Positions 49,395-63,284 of a stretch of 64,000 bases of DNA are shown piece by piece. The DNA is from Haematobia irritans. Lineage: Eukaryota; Arthropoda; Insecta; Diptera; Muscidae. Where the stretch lies: NCBI RefSeq assembly GCF_050003625.1, contig NC_134397.1, forward strand, positions 73,821,551 to 73,885,550, given 5' to 3'. The stretch's first letter is position 1. Every line of letters begins with the position of its first letter. Below the pieces are notes generated by a model, which saw only the letters and a program-made list of their open reading frames with translations, did not search any database and had not been told where the DNA came from. The position numbers and the translations under genes are program-made.

Positions 49395-51604
49395 GGTGGT
49401 CACGAATTATCGTCCTTTTCGCTCTAGGACGCTTAGTTTAGGAGATATGGCCAAAAGAAGTTTTTCATATAAAAATTTCAATTTTTTTTAGGATTTGGGT
49501 GGATTTTTCGATTTTTTGAGGGTGGTCACGAATTATCGTCCTTTTCGCTCTAGGACGCTTAGTTTAGGAGATATGGCCAAAAGAAGTTTTTCATATAAAA
49601 ATGTCAATTTTTTTAGGATTTGGTTGGATTTTTCGATTTTTTGGGGGTGGTCACGAATTATCGTCCTTTTCGCTCTAGGACGCTTAGTTTAGGAGATATG
49701 GCCAAAAGAAGTTTTTCATATAAAAATTTCAATTTTGTTAGGATTTGGGTGGATTTTTCGATTTTTTGGGGGTGGTCACGAATTATCGTCCTTTTCGCTC
49801 TAGGACGCTTAGTTTAGGAGGTATGGCCAAAAGAAGTTTTTCATATAAAAATGTCAATTTTTTTAGGATTTGGGTGGATTTTTCGATTTTTTGAGGGTGG
49901 TCACGAATTAAAGCCCTTTTCGCTCTAGGACGCTTAGTTTAGGAGATATGGCCAAAAGAAGTTTTTCATATAAAATTTTCAATTTTTTTAGGATTTGAGG
50001 GTGGTCACGAATTATCGTCCTTTTCGCTCTAGGATGCTTAGTTTAGGAGATATGGCCAAACGAAATTTTTCATATAAAAATTTCAATTTTGTTAGGATTT
50101 GGGTGGATTTTTCGATTTTTTGGGGGTGGTCACGAATTATCGTCCTTTTCGCTCTAGGACGCTTAGTTTAGGAGATATGGCCAAAAGAAGTTTTTCATAT
50201 AAAAATTTAAATTTTTTTAGGATTTGGGTGGATTTTTCGATTTTTTGAGGGTGGTCACGAATTATCGTCCTTTTCGCTCTAGGACGCTTAGTTTAGGAGA
50301 TATGGCCAAAAGAAGTTTTTCATATAAAAATTTCAATTTTTTTAGGATTTGGTTGGATTTTTCGATTTTTTGGGGGTGGTCACGCATTAAAGCCCTTTTC
50401 GCTCTAGGACGCTTAGTTTAGGAGATATGGCCAAAAGAAGTTTTTCATATAAAAATTTCAATTTTTTTAGGATTTGGGTGGATTTTTCGATTTTTTGGGG
50501 GTGGTCACGAATTATCGTCCTTTTCGCTCTAGGACGCTTAGTTTAGGAGATATGGCCAAAAGAAGTTTTTCATATAAAAATTTCAATTTTTTTTAGGATT
50601 TGGGTGGATTTTTCGATTTTTTGAGGGTGGTCACGAATTATCGTCCTTTTCGCTCTAGGACGCTTAGTTTAGGAGATATGGCCAAAAGAAGTTTTTCATA
50701 TAAAAATGTCAATTTTTTTAGGATGTGGGTGGATTTTTCGATTTTTTGAGGGTGGTCACGAATTAAAGCCCTTTTCGCTCTAGGACGCTTAGTTTAGGAG
50801 ATATGGCCAAAAGAAGTTTTTCATATAAAATTTTCAATTTTTTTAGGATTTGAGGTTGGTCACGAATTATCGTCCTTTTCGCTCTAGGACGCTTAGTTTA
50901 GGAGATATGGCCAAACGAAATTTTTCATATAAAAATTTCAATTTTGTTAGGATTTGGGTGGATTTTTCGATTTTTTGGGGGTGGTCACGAATTATCGTCT
51001 TTTTCGCTCTAGGACGCTTAGTTTAGGAGATATGGCCAAAAGAAGTTTTTCATATAAAAATTTAAATTTTTTTAGGATTTGGGTGGATTTTTCGATTTTT
51101 TGAGGGTGGTCACGAATTATCGTCCTTTTCGCTCTAGGACGCTTAGTTTAGGAGATATGGCCAAAAGAAGTTTTTCATATAAAAATTTCAATTTTTTTAG
51201 GATTTGGGTGGATTTTTCGATTTTTTGGGGGTGGTCACGAATTAAAGCCCTTTTCGCTCTAGGACGCTTAGTTTAGGAGATATGGCCAAAAGAAGTTTTT
51301 CATATAAAAAATTCAATTTTTTTAGGATTTGGGTGGATTTTTCGATTTTTTGAGGGTGGTCACGAATTAAAGCCCTTTTCGCTCTAGGACGCTTAGTTTA
51401 GGAGATATGGCCAAAAGAAGTTTTTCATATAAAAATTTCAATTTTTTTAGGATTTGGGTGGATTTTTCGATTTTTTGGGGGTGGTCACGAATTAAAGCCC
51501 TTTTCGCTCTAGGACGCTTAGTTTAGGAGATATGGCCAAAAGAAGTTTTTCATATAAAAATTTCATTTTTTTTAGGATTTGGGTGGGTTTTTCGATTTTT
51601 TGAG
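49395..51604 (+). repeat. higher-order block B, third copy (2210 bp)
   Basis: Repeats 47185-49394 with an offset of 2210 bp. Shared variants include GGAGGTATGG (47608 and 49818), CACGCATT (48172 and 50382) and GGATGTGGG (48512 and 50722). With the preceding blocks the order is A-B-A-B-B. Confidence 0.85.
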
Positions 51605-53979
51605 GGTGGTCACGAATTATCGTCCTTTTCGCTCTAGGACGCTTAGTTTAGGAGATATGGCCAAAAGAAGTTTTTCATATAAAAATTTCAATTTTTTTAG
51701 GATTTGGGTGGATTTTTCGATTTTTTGGGGGTGGTCACGAATTAAAGCCCTTTTCGCTCTAGGACGCTTAGTTTAGGAGATATGGCCAAAAGAAGTTTTT
51801 CATATAAAAATTTCATTTTTTTTAGGATTTGGTTGGATTTTTCGATTTTTTGAGGGTGGTCACGAATTATCGTCCTTTTCGCTCTAGGACGCTTAGTTTA
51901 GGAGATATGGCCAAAAGAAGTTTTTCATATACAAATTTCAATTTTTTTAGGATTTGGGTGGATTTTTCGATTTTTTGAGGGTGGTCACGAATTGTCGTCC
52001 TTTTCGCTCTAGGACGCTTAGTTTAGGAGATATGGCCAAAAGAAGTTTTTCATATAAAAATTTCAATTTTTTTAAGATTTGGGTGGATTTTTCGATTTTT
52101 TGGGGGTGGTCACGAATTAAAGCCCTTTTCGCTCTAGGACGCTTAGTTTAGGAGATATGGCCAAAAGAAGTTTTTCATATAAAAATTTCAATTTTTTTAG
52201 GATTTGGGTGGATTTTTCGATTTTTTGAGGGTGGTCACGAATTGTCGTCCTTTTCGCTCTAGGACGCTTAGTTTAGGAGATATGGCCAAAAGAAGTTTTT
52301 CATATAAAAATTTCAATTTTTTTAAGATTTGGGTGGATTTTTCGATTTTTTGGGGGTGGTCACGAATTATCGCCCTTTTCGCTCTAGGACGCTTAGTTTA
52401 GGAGATATGGCCAAAAGAAGTTTTTCATATAAAAATTTCAATTTTTTTAGGATTTGGGTGGATTTTTCGATTTTTTGAGGGTGGTCACGAATTATCGCCC
52501 TTTTCGCTCTAGGACGCTTAGTTTAGGAGATATGGCCAAAAGAAGTTTTTCATATAAAAATTTCAATTTTTTTAGGATTTGGGTGGATTTTTCGATTTTG
52601 TGAGGGTGGTCACGAATTAAAGCCCTTTTCGCTCTAGGACGCTTAGTTTAGGAGATATGGCCAAAAGAAGTTTTTCATATAAAAATTTAAATTTTTTAGG
52701 ATTTGGGTGGATTTTTCGATTTTTTGGGGGTGGTCACGAATTATCGTCCTTTTCGCTCTAGGACGCTTAGTTTAGGAGATATGGCCAAAAGAAGTTTTTC
52801 ATATAAAAATTTCAACTTTTTTAGGATTTGGGTGGATTTTTCGATTTTTTGGGGGTGGTCACGAATTATCGCCCTTTTCGCTCTAGGACGCTTAGTTTAG
52901 GAGATATGGCCAAAAGAAGTTTTTCATATAAAAATTTCAATTTTTTTAGGATTTGGTTGGATTTTTCGATTTTTTGGGGGTAGTCACGAATTATCGTCCT
53001 TTTCGCTCTAGGACGCTTAGTTTAGGAGATATGGCCAAAAGAAGTTTTTCATATAAAAATTTAAATTTTTTTTAGGATTTGGGTGGATTTTTCGATTTTT
53101 TGAGGGTGGTCACGAATTATCGTCCTTTTCGCTCTAGGACGCTTAATTTAGGAGATATGGCCAAAAGAAGTTTTTCATATAAAAATGTCAATTTTTTTAG
53201 GATTTGGTTGGATTTTTCGATTTTTTGGGGGTGGTCACGAATTATCGTCCTTTTCGCTCTAGGACGCTTAGTTTAGGAGATATGGCCAAAAGAAGTTTTT
53301 CATATAAAAATTTCAATTTTGTTTGGATTTGGGTGGATTTTTCGATTTTTTGGGGGTGGTCACGAATTATCGTCCTTTTCGCTCTAGGACGCTTAGTTTA
53401 GGAGATATGGCCAAAAGAAGTTTTTCATATAAAAATTTCAATTTTGTTAGGATTTGGGTGGATTTTTCGGGGGTGGTCACGAATTATCGCCCTTTTCGCT
53501 CTAGGACGCTTAGTTTAGGAGATATGGCCAAAAGAAGTTTTTCATATAAAAATTTAAATTTGTTTAGGATTTGGGTGGATTTTTCGATTTTTTGAGGGTG
53601 GTCACGCATTATCGTCCTTTTCGCTCTAGGACGCTTAGTTTAGGAGATATGGCCAAAAGAAGTTTTTCATATAAAAATTTCAATTTTTTAGGATTTGGGT
53701 GGATTTTTCGATTTTTTGAGGGTGGTCACGAATTAAAGCCCTTTTCGCTCTAGGACGCTTAGTTTAGGAGATATGGCCAAAAGAAGTTTTTCATATAAAA
53801 ATTTCAATTTTTTTAGGATTTGGGTGGATTTTCGATTTTTTGGGGGTGGTCACGAATTAAAGCCCTTTTCGCTCTAGGACGCTTAGTTTAGGAGATATGG
53901 CCAAAAGAAGTTTTTCATATAAAAATTTAAATTTTTTTAGGATTTGGGTGGATTTTTTGAGGGTGGTCACGAATTATCG

Positions 53980-54770
53980 TCCTTTTCGCTCTAGGACGCT
54001 TAGTTTAGGAGATATGGCCAAAAGAAGATTTTCATATAAAATTTTCAATTTTTTTAGGATTTGAGGTTGGTCACGAATTATCGTCCTTTTCGCTCTAGGA
54101 TGCTTAGTTTAGGAGATATGGCCAAACGAAATTTTTCATATAAAAATTTCAATTTTGTTAGGATTTGGGTGGATTTTTCGATTTTTTGGGGGTGGTCACG
54201 AATTATCGTCCTTTTCGCTCTAGGACGCTTAGTTTAGGAGATATGGCCAAAAGAAGTGTTTCATATAAAAATTTAAATTTTTTTAGGATTTGGGTGGATT
54301 TTTCGATTTTTTGAGGGTGGTCACGAATTATCGTCCTTTTCGCTCTAGGACGCTTAGTTTAGGAGATATGGCCAAAAGAAGTTTTTCATATAAAAATTTC
54401 AATTTTTTTTAGGATTTGGTTGGATTTTTCGATTTTTTGGGGGTGGTCACGAATTATCGCCCTTTTCGCTCTAGGACGCTTAGTTTAGGAGATATGGCCA
54501 AAAGAAGTTTTTCATATAAAAATTTCAACTTTTTTAGGATTTGGGTGGATTTTTCGATTTTTTGGGGGTGGTCACGAATTAAAGCCCTTTTCGCTCTAGG
54601 ACGCTTAGTTTAGGAGATATGACCAAAAGAAGTTTTTCATATAAAAATTTCAACTTTTTTAGGATTTAGGTGGATTTTTCGATTTTTTGGGGGTGGTCAC
54701 GAATTAAAGCCCTTTTCGCTCTAGGACGCTTAGTTTAGGAGATATGGCCAAAAGAAGTTTTTCATATAAA
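53980..54770 (+). repeat. block shared with the window end (offset 9305 bp)
   Basis: The ordered rare variants GAAGATTTTCATATAAAATTTTC, AAGAAGTGTTTCAT, TTTCAACTTTTTTAGG and GGATTTAGGTGG occur here and again, in the same order and spacing, at 63.29-64.0 kb. Confidence 0.75.
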
Positions 54771-54890
54771 AATTCACGAATTATCGCCCTTTTCGCTCTA
54801 GGACGCTTAGTTTAGGAGATATGGCCAAAAGAAGTTTTTCATATAAAAATTTCAATTTTTTTAGGATTTGGGTGGATTTTTCGATTTTTT
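54689..54890 (+). repeat. monomer pair with 48-bp deletion at the edge of the 20-monomer repeat
   Basis: ATAAAAATT is joined to CACGAATTATCG near 54774. The remaining pair is 202 bp. The start of similarity between the 2499-bp copies lies at this junction. Confidence 0.8.
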
Positions 54891-57273
54891 GAGGGTGGTC
54901 ACGAATTATCGTCCTTTTCGCTCTAGGACGCTTAGTTTAGGAGATATGGCCAAAAGAAGTTTTTCATATAAAAATTTCAATTTTTTTAGGATTTGGGTGG
55001 ATTTTTCGATTTTTTGGGGGTGGTCCCGAATTATCGTCCTTTTCGCTCTAGGACGCTTAGTTTAGGAGATATGGCCAAAAGAAGTTTTTCATATAAAAAT
55101 TTCAATTTTTTGAGGATTTGGGTGGATTTTTCGATTTTTTGAGGGTGGTCACGAATTAAAGCCCTTTTCGCTCTAGGACGCTTAGTTTAGGAGATATGGC
55201 CAAACGAAGTTTTTCATATAAAAATTTCAATTTTTTTAGGATTTGGGTGGATTTTTCGATTTTTTGAGGGTGGTCACGAATTAAAGCCCTTTTCGCTCTA
55301 GGACGCTTAGTTTAGGAGATATGGCCAAAAGAAGTTTTTCATATAAAAATTTCAATTTTTTTAGGATTTGGGTGGATTTTTCGATTTTTTGGGGGTGGTC
55401 ACGAATTAAAGCCCTTTTCGCTCTAGGACGCTTAGTTTAGGAGATATGGCCAAACGAAGTTTTTCTTATAAAGATTTCAATTTTTTTAGGATTTGGGTGG
55501 ATTTTTCCAATTTTTGGGGGTGGTCACGAATTAAAGCCCTTTTCGCTCTAGGACGCTTAGTTTAGGAGATATGGCCAAACGAAGTTTTTCATATAAAAAT
55601 TTCAATTTTTTTAGGATTGGGTGGATTTTTTGATTTTTTGGGGGTGGTCACGAATTAAAGCCCTTTTCGCTCTAGGACGCTTAGTTTAGGAGATATGGCC
55701 AAAAGAAGTTTTTCATATAAAAATTTAAATTTTTTTAGGATTTGAGTGGATTTTTCGATTTTTTGAGGGTGGTCACGAATTATCGTCCTTTTCGCTCTAG
55801 GACGCTTAGTTTAGGAGATATGGCCAAAAGAAGCTTTTCATATAAAAATTTCAATTTTTTTAGGATTTGGGTGGATTTTTCGATTTTTTGGGGGTGGTCA
55901 CGAATTAAAGCCCTTTTCGCTCTAGGACGCTTAGTTTAGGAGATATGGCCAAAAGAAGTTTTTCATATAAAAATTTCAATTTTTTTAGGATTTGGGTGGA
56001 TTTTTCGATTTTTTGGGGGTGGTCACGAATTAAAGCCCTTTTCGCTCTAGGACGCTTAGTTTAGGAGATATGGCCAAACGAAGTTTTTCATATAAAAATT
56101 TCAATTTTTTTAGGATTGGGTGGATTTTTCGATTTTTTGGGGGTGGTCACGAATTAAAGCCCTTTTCGCTCTAGGACGCTTAGTTTAGGAGATATGGCCA
56201 AAAGAAGTTTTTCATATAAAAATTTCAATTTTTTTAGGATTTGGGTGGATTTTTTGATTTTTTGGGGGTGGTCACGAATTAAAGCCCTTTTCGCTCTAGG
56301 ACGCTTAGTTTAGGAGATATGGCCAAAAGAAGTTTTTCATATAAAAATTTCAATTTTTTTAGGATTTGGGTGGATTTTTCGATTTTTTGGGGGTGGTCAC
56401 GAATTATCGCCCTTTTCGCTCTAGGACGCTTAGTTTAGGAGATATGGCCAAAAGAAGTTTTTCATATAAAAATTTCAATTTTTTTAGGATTTTGGGTGGA
56501 TTTTTCGATTTTTTGAGGGTGGTCACGAATTAAAGCCCTTTTCGCTCTAGGACGCTTAGTTTAGGAGATATGGCCAAAAGAAGTTTTTCATATAAAAATT
56601 TCAATTTTTTTAGGATTTGGGTGAATTTTTCGATTTTTTGAGGGTGGTCACGAATTATCGTCCTTTTCGCTCTAGGACGCTTAGTTTAGGAGATATGGCC
56701 AAAAGAAGTTTTTCATATAAAAATTTCAATTTTTTTAGGATTTGGGTGGATTTTTCGATTTTTTGAGGGTGGTCACGAATTAAAGCCCTTTTCGCTCTAG
56801 GACGCTTAGTTTAGGAGATATGGCCAAGAGAAGTTTTTCATATAAAAATTTCAATTTTTTTAGGATTTGGGTGGATTTTTCGATTTTTTGGGGGTGGTCA
56901 CGAATTATCGCCCTTTTCGCTCTAGGACGCTTAGTTTAGGAGATATGGCCAAAAGAAGTTTTTCATATAAAAATTTCAATTTTTTTAGGATTTGGGTGGA
57001 TTTTTCGATTTTTTGAGGGTGGTCACGAATTAAAGCCCTTTTCGCTCTAGGACGCTTAGTTTAGGAGATATGGCCAAAAGAAGTTTTTCATATAAAAATT
57101 TAAATTTTTTTAGGATTTGGGTGGATTTTTCGATTTTTTGGGGGTGGTCACGAATTAAAGCCCTTTTCGCTCTAGGACGCTTAGTTTAGGAGATATGACC
57201 AAAAGAAGTTTTTCATATAAAAATTTCAATTTTTTTAGGATTTGGGTGGATTTTTCGATTTTTTGGGGGTGGT
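54775..57273 (+). repeat. 20-monomer higher-order repeat, copy 1 (2499 bp)
   Basis: Defined by rare variants recurring at a fixed offset: GGTCCCGAATT (55023), a TTTTTGAGGATTTGG variant near 55107, TTTCTTATAAAGATTTC (near 55462), TTTTTCCAATTTTTG, a GGATTGGGTGG single-base deletion and GAAGCTTTTC (55830). Its left edge coincides with a truncated monomer junction at about 54774. Confidence 0.85.
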
Positions 57274-59273
57274 CACGAATTATCGCCCTTTTCGCTCTAG
57301 GACGCTTAGTTTAGGAGATATGGCCAAAAGAAGTTTTTCATATAAAAATTTCAATTTTTTTAGGATTTGGGTGGATTTTTCGATTTTTTGAGGGTGGTCA
57401 CGAATTATCGTCCTTTTCGCTCTAGGACGCTTAGTTTAGGAGATATGGCCAAAAGAAGTTTTTCATATAAAAATTTCAATTTTTTTAGGATTTGGGTGGA
57501 TTTTTCGATTTTTTGGGGGTGGTCCCGAATTATCGTCCTTTTCGCTCTAGGACGCTTAGTTTAGGAGATATGGCCAAAAGAAGTTTTTCATATAAAAATT
57601 TCAATTTTTTGAGGATTTGGGTGGATTTTTCGATTTTTTGAGGGTGGTCACGAATTAAAGCCCTTTTCGCTCTAGGACGCTTAGTTTAGGAGATATGGCC
57701 AAACGAAGTTTTTCATATAAAAATTTCAATTTTTTTAGGATTTGGGTGGATTTTTCGATTTTTTGAGGGTGGTCACGAATTAAAGCCCTTTTCGCTCTAG
57801 GACGCTTAGTTTAGGAGATATGGCCAAAAGAAGTTTTTCATATAAAAATTTAAATTTTTTTAGGATTTGGGTGGATTTTTCGATTTTTTGGGGGTGGTCA
57901 CGAATTAAAGCCCTTTTCGCTCTAGGACGCTTAGTTTAGGAGATATGGCCAAACGAAGTTTTTCTTATAAAGATTTCAATTTTTTTAGGATTTGGGTGGA
58001 TTTTTCCAATTTTTGGGGGTGGTCACGAATTAAAGCCCTTTTCGCTCTAGGACGCTTAGTTTAGGAGATATGGCCAAACGAAGTTTTTCATATAAAAATT
58101 TCAATTTTTTTAGGATTGGGTGGATTTTTTGATTTTTTGGGGGTGGTCACGAATTAAAGCCCTTTTCGCTCTAGGACGCTTAGTTTAGGAGATATGGCCA
58201 AAAGAAGTTTTTCATATAAAAATTTAAATTTTTTTAGGATTTGAGTGGATTTTTCGATTTTTTGAGGGTGGTCACGAATTATCGTCCTTTTCGCTCTAGG
58301 ACGCTTAGTTTAGGAGATATGGCCAAAAGAAGCTTTTCATATAAAAATTTCAATTTTTTTAGGATTTGGGTGGATTTTTCGATTTTTTGGGGGTGGTCAC
58401 GAATTAAAGCCCTTTTCGCTCTAGGACGCTTAGTTTAGGAGATATGGCCAAAAGAAGTTTTTCATATAAAAATTTCAATTTTTTTAGGATTTGGGTGGAT
58501 TTTTCGATTTTTTGGGGGTGGTCACGAATTAAAGCCCTTTTCGCTCTAGGACGCTTAGTTTAGGAGATATGGCCAAAAGAAGTTTTTCATATAAAAATTT
58601 CAATTTTTTTAGGATTGGGTGGATTTTTCGATTTTTTGGGGGTGGTCACGAATTAAAGCCCTTTTCGCTCTAGGACGCTTAGTTTAGGAGATATGGCCAA
58701 AAGAAGTTTTTCATATAAAAATTTCAATTTTTTTAGGATTTGGGTGGATTTTTTGATTTTTTGGGGGTGGTCACGAATTAAAGCCCTTTTCGCTCTAGGA
58801 CGCTTAGTTTAGGAGATATGGCCAAAAGAAGTTTTTCATATAAAAATTTCAATTTTTTTAGGATTTGGGTGGATTTTTCGATTTTTTGGGGGTGGTCACG
58901 AATTATCGCCCTTTTCGCTCTAGGACGCTTAGTTTAGGAGATATGGCCAAAAGAAGTTTTTCATATAAAAATTTCAATTTTTTTAGGATTTTGGGTGGAT
59001 TTTTCGATTTTTTGAGGGTGGTCACGAATTAAAGCCCTTTTCGCTCTAGGACGCTTAGTTTAGGAGATATGGCCAAAAGAAGTTTTTCATATAAAAATTT
59101 CAATTTTTTTAGGATTTGGGTGAATTTTTCGATTTTTTGAGGGTGGTCACGAATTATCGTCCTTTTCGCTCTAGGACGCTTAGTTTAGGAGATATGGCCA
59201 AAAGAAGTTTTTCATATAAAAATTTCAATTTTTTTTAGGATTTGGTTGGATTTTTCGATTTTTTGGGGGTGGT
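57274..59273 (+). repeat. 20-monomer higher-order repeat, copy 2, shortened to 16 monomers
   Basis: Repeats copy 1 (GGTCCCGAATT at 57522, TTTCTTATAAAGATTTC near 57961, GAAGCTTTTC at 58329). It lacks about 499 bp, four monomers, near its right end, including the GGCCAAGAGAAG marker present in copies 1 and 3. Confidence 0.85.
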
Positions 59274-61773
59274 CACGAATTATCGCCCTTTTCGCTCTAG
59301 GACGCTTAGTTTAGGAGATATGGCCAAAAGAAGTTTTTCATATAAAAATTTCAATTTTTTTAGGATTTGGGTGGATTTTTCGATTTTTTGAGGGTGGTCA
59401 CGAATTATCGTCCTTTTCGCTCTAGGACGCTTAGTTTAGGAGATATGGCCAAAAGAAGTTTTTCATATAAAAATTTCAATTTTTTTAGGATTTGGGTGGA
59501 TTTTTCGATTTTTTGGGGGTGGTCCCGAATTATCGTCCTTTTCGCTCTAGGACGCTTAGTTTAGGAGATATGGCCAAAAGAAGTTTTTCATATAAAAATT
59601 TCAATTTTTTGAGGATTTGGGTGGATTTTTCGATTTTTTGAGGGTGGTCACGAATTAAAGCCCTTTTCGCTCTAGGACGCTTAGTTTAGGAGATATGGCC
59701 AAACGAAGTTTTTCATATAAAAATTTCAATTTTTTTAGGATTTGGGTGGATTTTTCGATTTTTTGAGGGTGGTCACGAATTAAAGCCCTTTTCGCTCTAG
59801 GACGCTTAGTTTAGGAGATATGGCCAAAAGAAGTTTTTCATATAAAAATTTCAATTTTTTTAGGATTTGGGTGGATTTTTCGATTTTTTGGGGGTGGTCA
59901 CGAATTAAAGCCCTTTTCGCTCTAGGACGCTTAGTTTAGGAGATATGGCCAAACGAAGTTTTTCTTATAAAGATTTCAATTTTTTTAGGATTTGGGTGGA
60001 TTTTTCCAATTTTTGGGGGTGGTCACGAATTAAAGCCCTTTTCGCTCTAGGACGCTTAGTTTAGGAGATATGGCCAAACGAAGTTTTTCATATAAAAATT
60101 TCAATTTTTTTAGGATTGGGTGGATTTTTTGATTTTTTGGGGGTGGTCACGAATTAAAGCCCTTTTCGCTCTAGGACGCTTAGTTTAGGAGATATGGCCA
60201 AAAGAAGTTTTTCATATAAAAATTTAAATTTTTTTAGGATTTGAGTGGATTTTTCGATTTTTTGAGGGTGGTCACGAATTATCGTCCTTTTCGCTCTAGG
60301 ACGCTTAGTTTAGGAGATATGGCCAAAAGAAGCTTTTCATATAAAAATTTCAATTTTTTTAGGATTTGGGTGGATTTTGCGATTTTTTGGGGGTGGTCAC
60401 GAATTAAAGCCCTTTTCGCTCTAGGACGCTTAGTTTAGGAGATATGGCCAAAAGAAGTTTTTCATATAAAAATTTCAATTTTTTTAGGATTTGGGTGGAT
60501 TTTTCGATTTTTTGGGGGTGGTCACGAATTAAAGCCCTTTTCGCTCTAGGACGCTTAGTTTAGGAGATATGGCCAAACGAAGTTTTTCATATAAAAATTT
60601 CAATTTTTTTAGGATTGGGTGGATTTTTCGATTTTTTGGGGGTGGTCACGAATTAAAGCCCTTTTCGCTCTAGGACGCTTAGTTTAGGAGATATGGCCAA
60701 AAGAAGTTTTTCATATAAAAATTTCAATTTTTTTAGGATTTGGGTGGATTTTTTGATTTTTTGGGGGTGGTCACGAATTAAAGCCCTTTTCGCTCTAGGA
60801 CGCTTAGTTTAGGAGATATGGCCAAAAGAAGTTTTTCATATAAAAATTTCAATTTTTTTAGGATTTGGGTGGATTTTTCGATTTTTTGGGGGTGGTCACG
60901 AATTATCGCCCTTTTCGCTCTAGGACGCTTAGTTTAGGAGATATGGCCAAAAGAAGTTTTTCATATAAAAATTTCAATTTTTTTAGGATTTTGGGTGGAT
61001 TTTTCGATTTTTTGAGGGTGGTCACGAATTAAAGCCCTTTTCGCTCTAGGACGCTTAGTTTAGGAGATATGGCCAAAAGAAGTTTTTCATATAAAAATTT
61101 CAATTTTTTTAGGATTTGGGTGAATTTTTCGATTTTTTGAGGGTGGTCACGAATTGTCGTCCTTTTCGCTCTAGGACGCTTAGTTTAGGAGATATGGCCA
61201 AAAGAAGTTTTTCATATAAAAATTTCAATTTTTTTAGGATTTGGGTGGATTTTTCGATTTTTTGAGGGTGGTCACGAATTAAAGCCCTTTTCGCTCTAGG
61301 ACGCTTAGTTTAGGAGATATGGCCAAGAGAAGTTTTTCATATAAAAATTTCAATTTTTTTAGGATTTGGGTGGATTTTTCGATTTTTTGGGGGTGGTCAC
61401 GAATTATCGCCCTTTTCGCTCTAGGACGCTTAGTTTAGGAGATATGGCCAAAAGAAGTTTTTCATATAAAAATTTCAATTTTTTTAGGATTTGGGTGGAT
61501 TTTTCGATTTTTTGAGGGTGGTCACGAATTAAAGCCCTTTTCGCTCTAGGACGCTTAGTTTAGGAGATATGGCCAAAAGAAGTTTTTCATATAAAAATTT
61601 AAATTTTTTTAGGATTTGGGTGGATTTTTCGATTTTTTGGGGGTGGTCACGAATTAAAGCCCTTTTCGCTCTAGGACGCTTAGTTTAGGAGATATGACCA
61701 AAAGAAGTTTTTCATATAAAAATTTCAATTTTTTTAGGATTTGGGTGGATTTTTCGATTTTTTGGGGGTGGTC
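59274..61773 (+). repeat. 20-monomer higher-order repeat, copy 3
   Basis: Full-length copy: GGTCCCGAATT at 59522, TTTCTTATAAAGATTTC near 59961, GGCCAAGAGAAG near 61321 (4499 bp from copy 1). It has private changes such as GATTTTGCGA near 60374. The right boundary is approximate. Confidence 0.8.
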
Positions 61774-63284
61774 ACGAATTAAAGCCCTTTTCGCTCTAGG
61801 ACGCTTAGTTTAGGAGATATGGCCAAAAGAAGTTTTTCATATAAAAATTTCAATTTTTTTAGGATTTGGGTGGATTTTTCGATTTTTTGAGGGTGGTCAC
61901 GAATTATCGTCCTTTTCGCTCTAGGACGCTTAGTTTAGGAGATATGGCCAAAAGAAGTTTTTCATATAAAAATTTCAATTTTTTTAGGATTTGGGTGGAT
62001 TTTTCGATTTTTTGAGGGTGGTCATGAATTATCGTCCTTTTCGCTCTAGGACGCTTAGTTTAGGAGATATGGCCAAAAGAAGTTTTTCATATAAAAATTT
62101 CAATTTTTTTAGGATTTGGGTGGGGTTTTCGATTTTTTGAGGGTGGTCACGAATTATCGTCCTTTTCGCTCTAGGACGCTTAGTTTAGGAGATATGGTCA
62201 AAAGAAGTTTTTCATATAAAAATTTAAATTTTTTTAGGATTTGGGTGGATTTTTCGATTTTTTGGGGGTGGTCACGAATTATCGCCCTTTTCGCTCTAGG
62301 ACGCTTAGTTTAGGAGATATGGCCTAAAGAAGTTTTTCATATAAAAATTTCAATTTTTTTAGGATTTGGGTGGATTTTTCGATTTTTTGAGGGTGGTCAC
62401 GAATTAAAGCCCTTTTCGCTCTAGGACGCTTAGTTTAGGAGATATGGCCAAAAGAAGTTTTTCATATAAAAATTTCAATTTTTTTAGGATTTGGGTGAAT
62501 TTTTCGATTTTTTGAGGGTGGTCACGAATTATCGTCCTTTTCGCTCTAGGACGCTTAGTTTAGGAGATATGGCCAAAAGAAGTTTTTCATATAAAAATTT
62601 CAATTTTTTTAGGATTTGGGTGGATTTTTCGATTTTTTGAGGGTGGTCACGAATTAAAGCCCTTTTCGCTCTAGGACGCTTAGTTTAGGAGACATGGCCA
62701 AAAGAAGTTTTTCATATAAAAATTTAAATTTTTTTAGGATTTGGGTGGATTTTTCGATTTTTTGGGGGTGGTCACGAATTAAAGCCCTTTTCGCTCTAGG
62801 ACGCTTAGTTTAGGAGATATGACCAAAAGAAGTTTTTCATATAAAAATTTCAATTTTTTTAGGATTTGGGTGGATTTTTCGATTTTTTGGGGGTGGTCAC
62901 GAATTAAAGCCCTTTTCGCTCTAGGACGCTTAGTTTAGGAGATATGGCCAAAAGAAGTTTTTCATATAAAAATTTCAATTTTTTTAGGATTTGAGTGGAT
63001 TTTTCGATTTTTTGGGGGTGGTCACGAATTATCGCCCTTTTCGCTCTAGGACGCTTAGTTTAGGAGATATGGCCAAAAGAAGTTTTTCATATGAAAATTT
63101 AAATTTTTTTAGGATTTGGGTGGATTTTTCGATTTTTTGAGGGTGGTCACGAATTAAAGCCCTTTTCGCTCTAGGACGCTTAGTTTAGGAGATATGGCCA
63201 AAAGAAGTTTTTCATATAAAAATTTCAATTTTTTTAGGATTTGAGTGGATTTTTCGATTTTTTGGGGGTGGTCACGAATTATCG

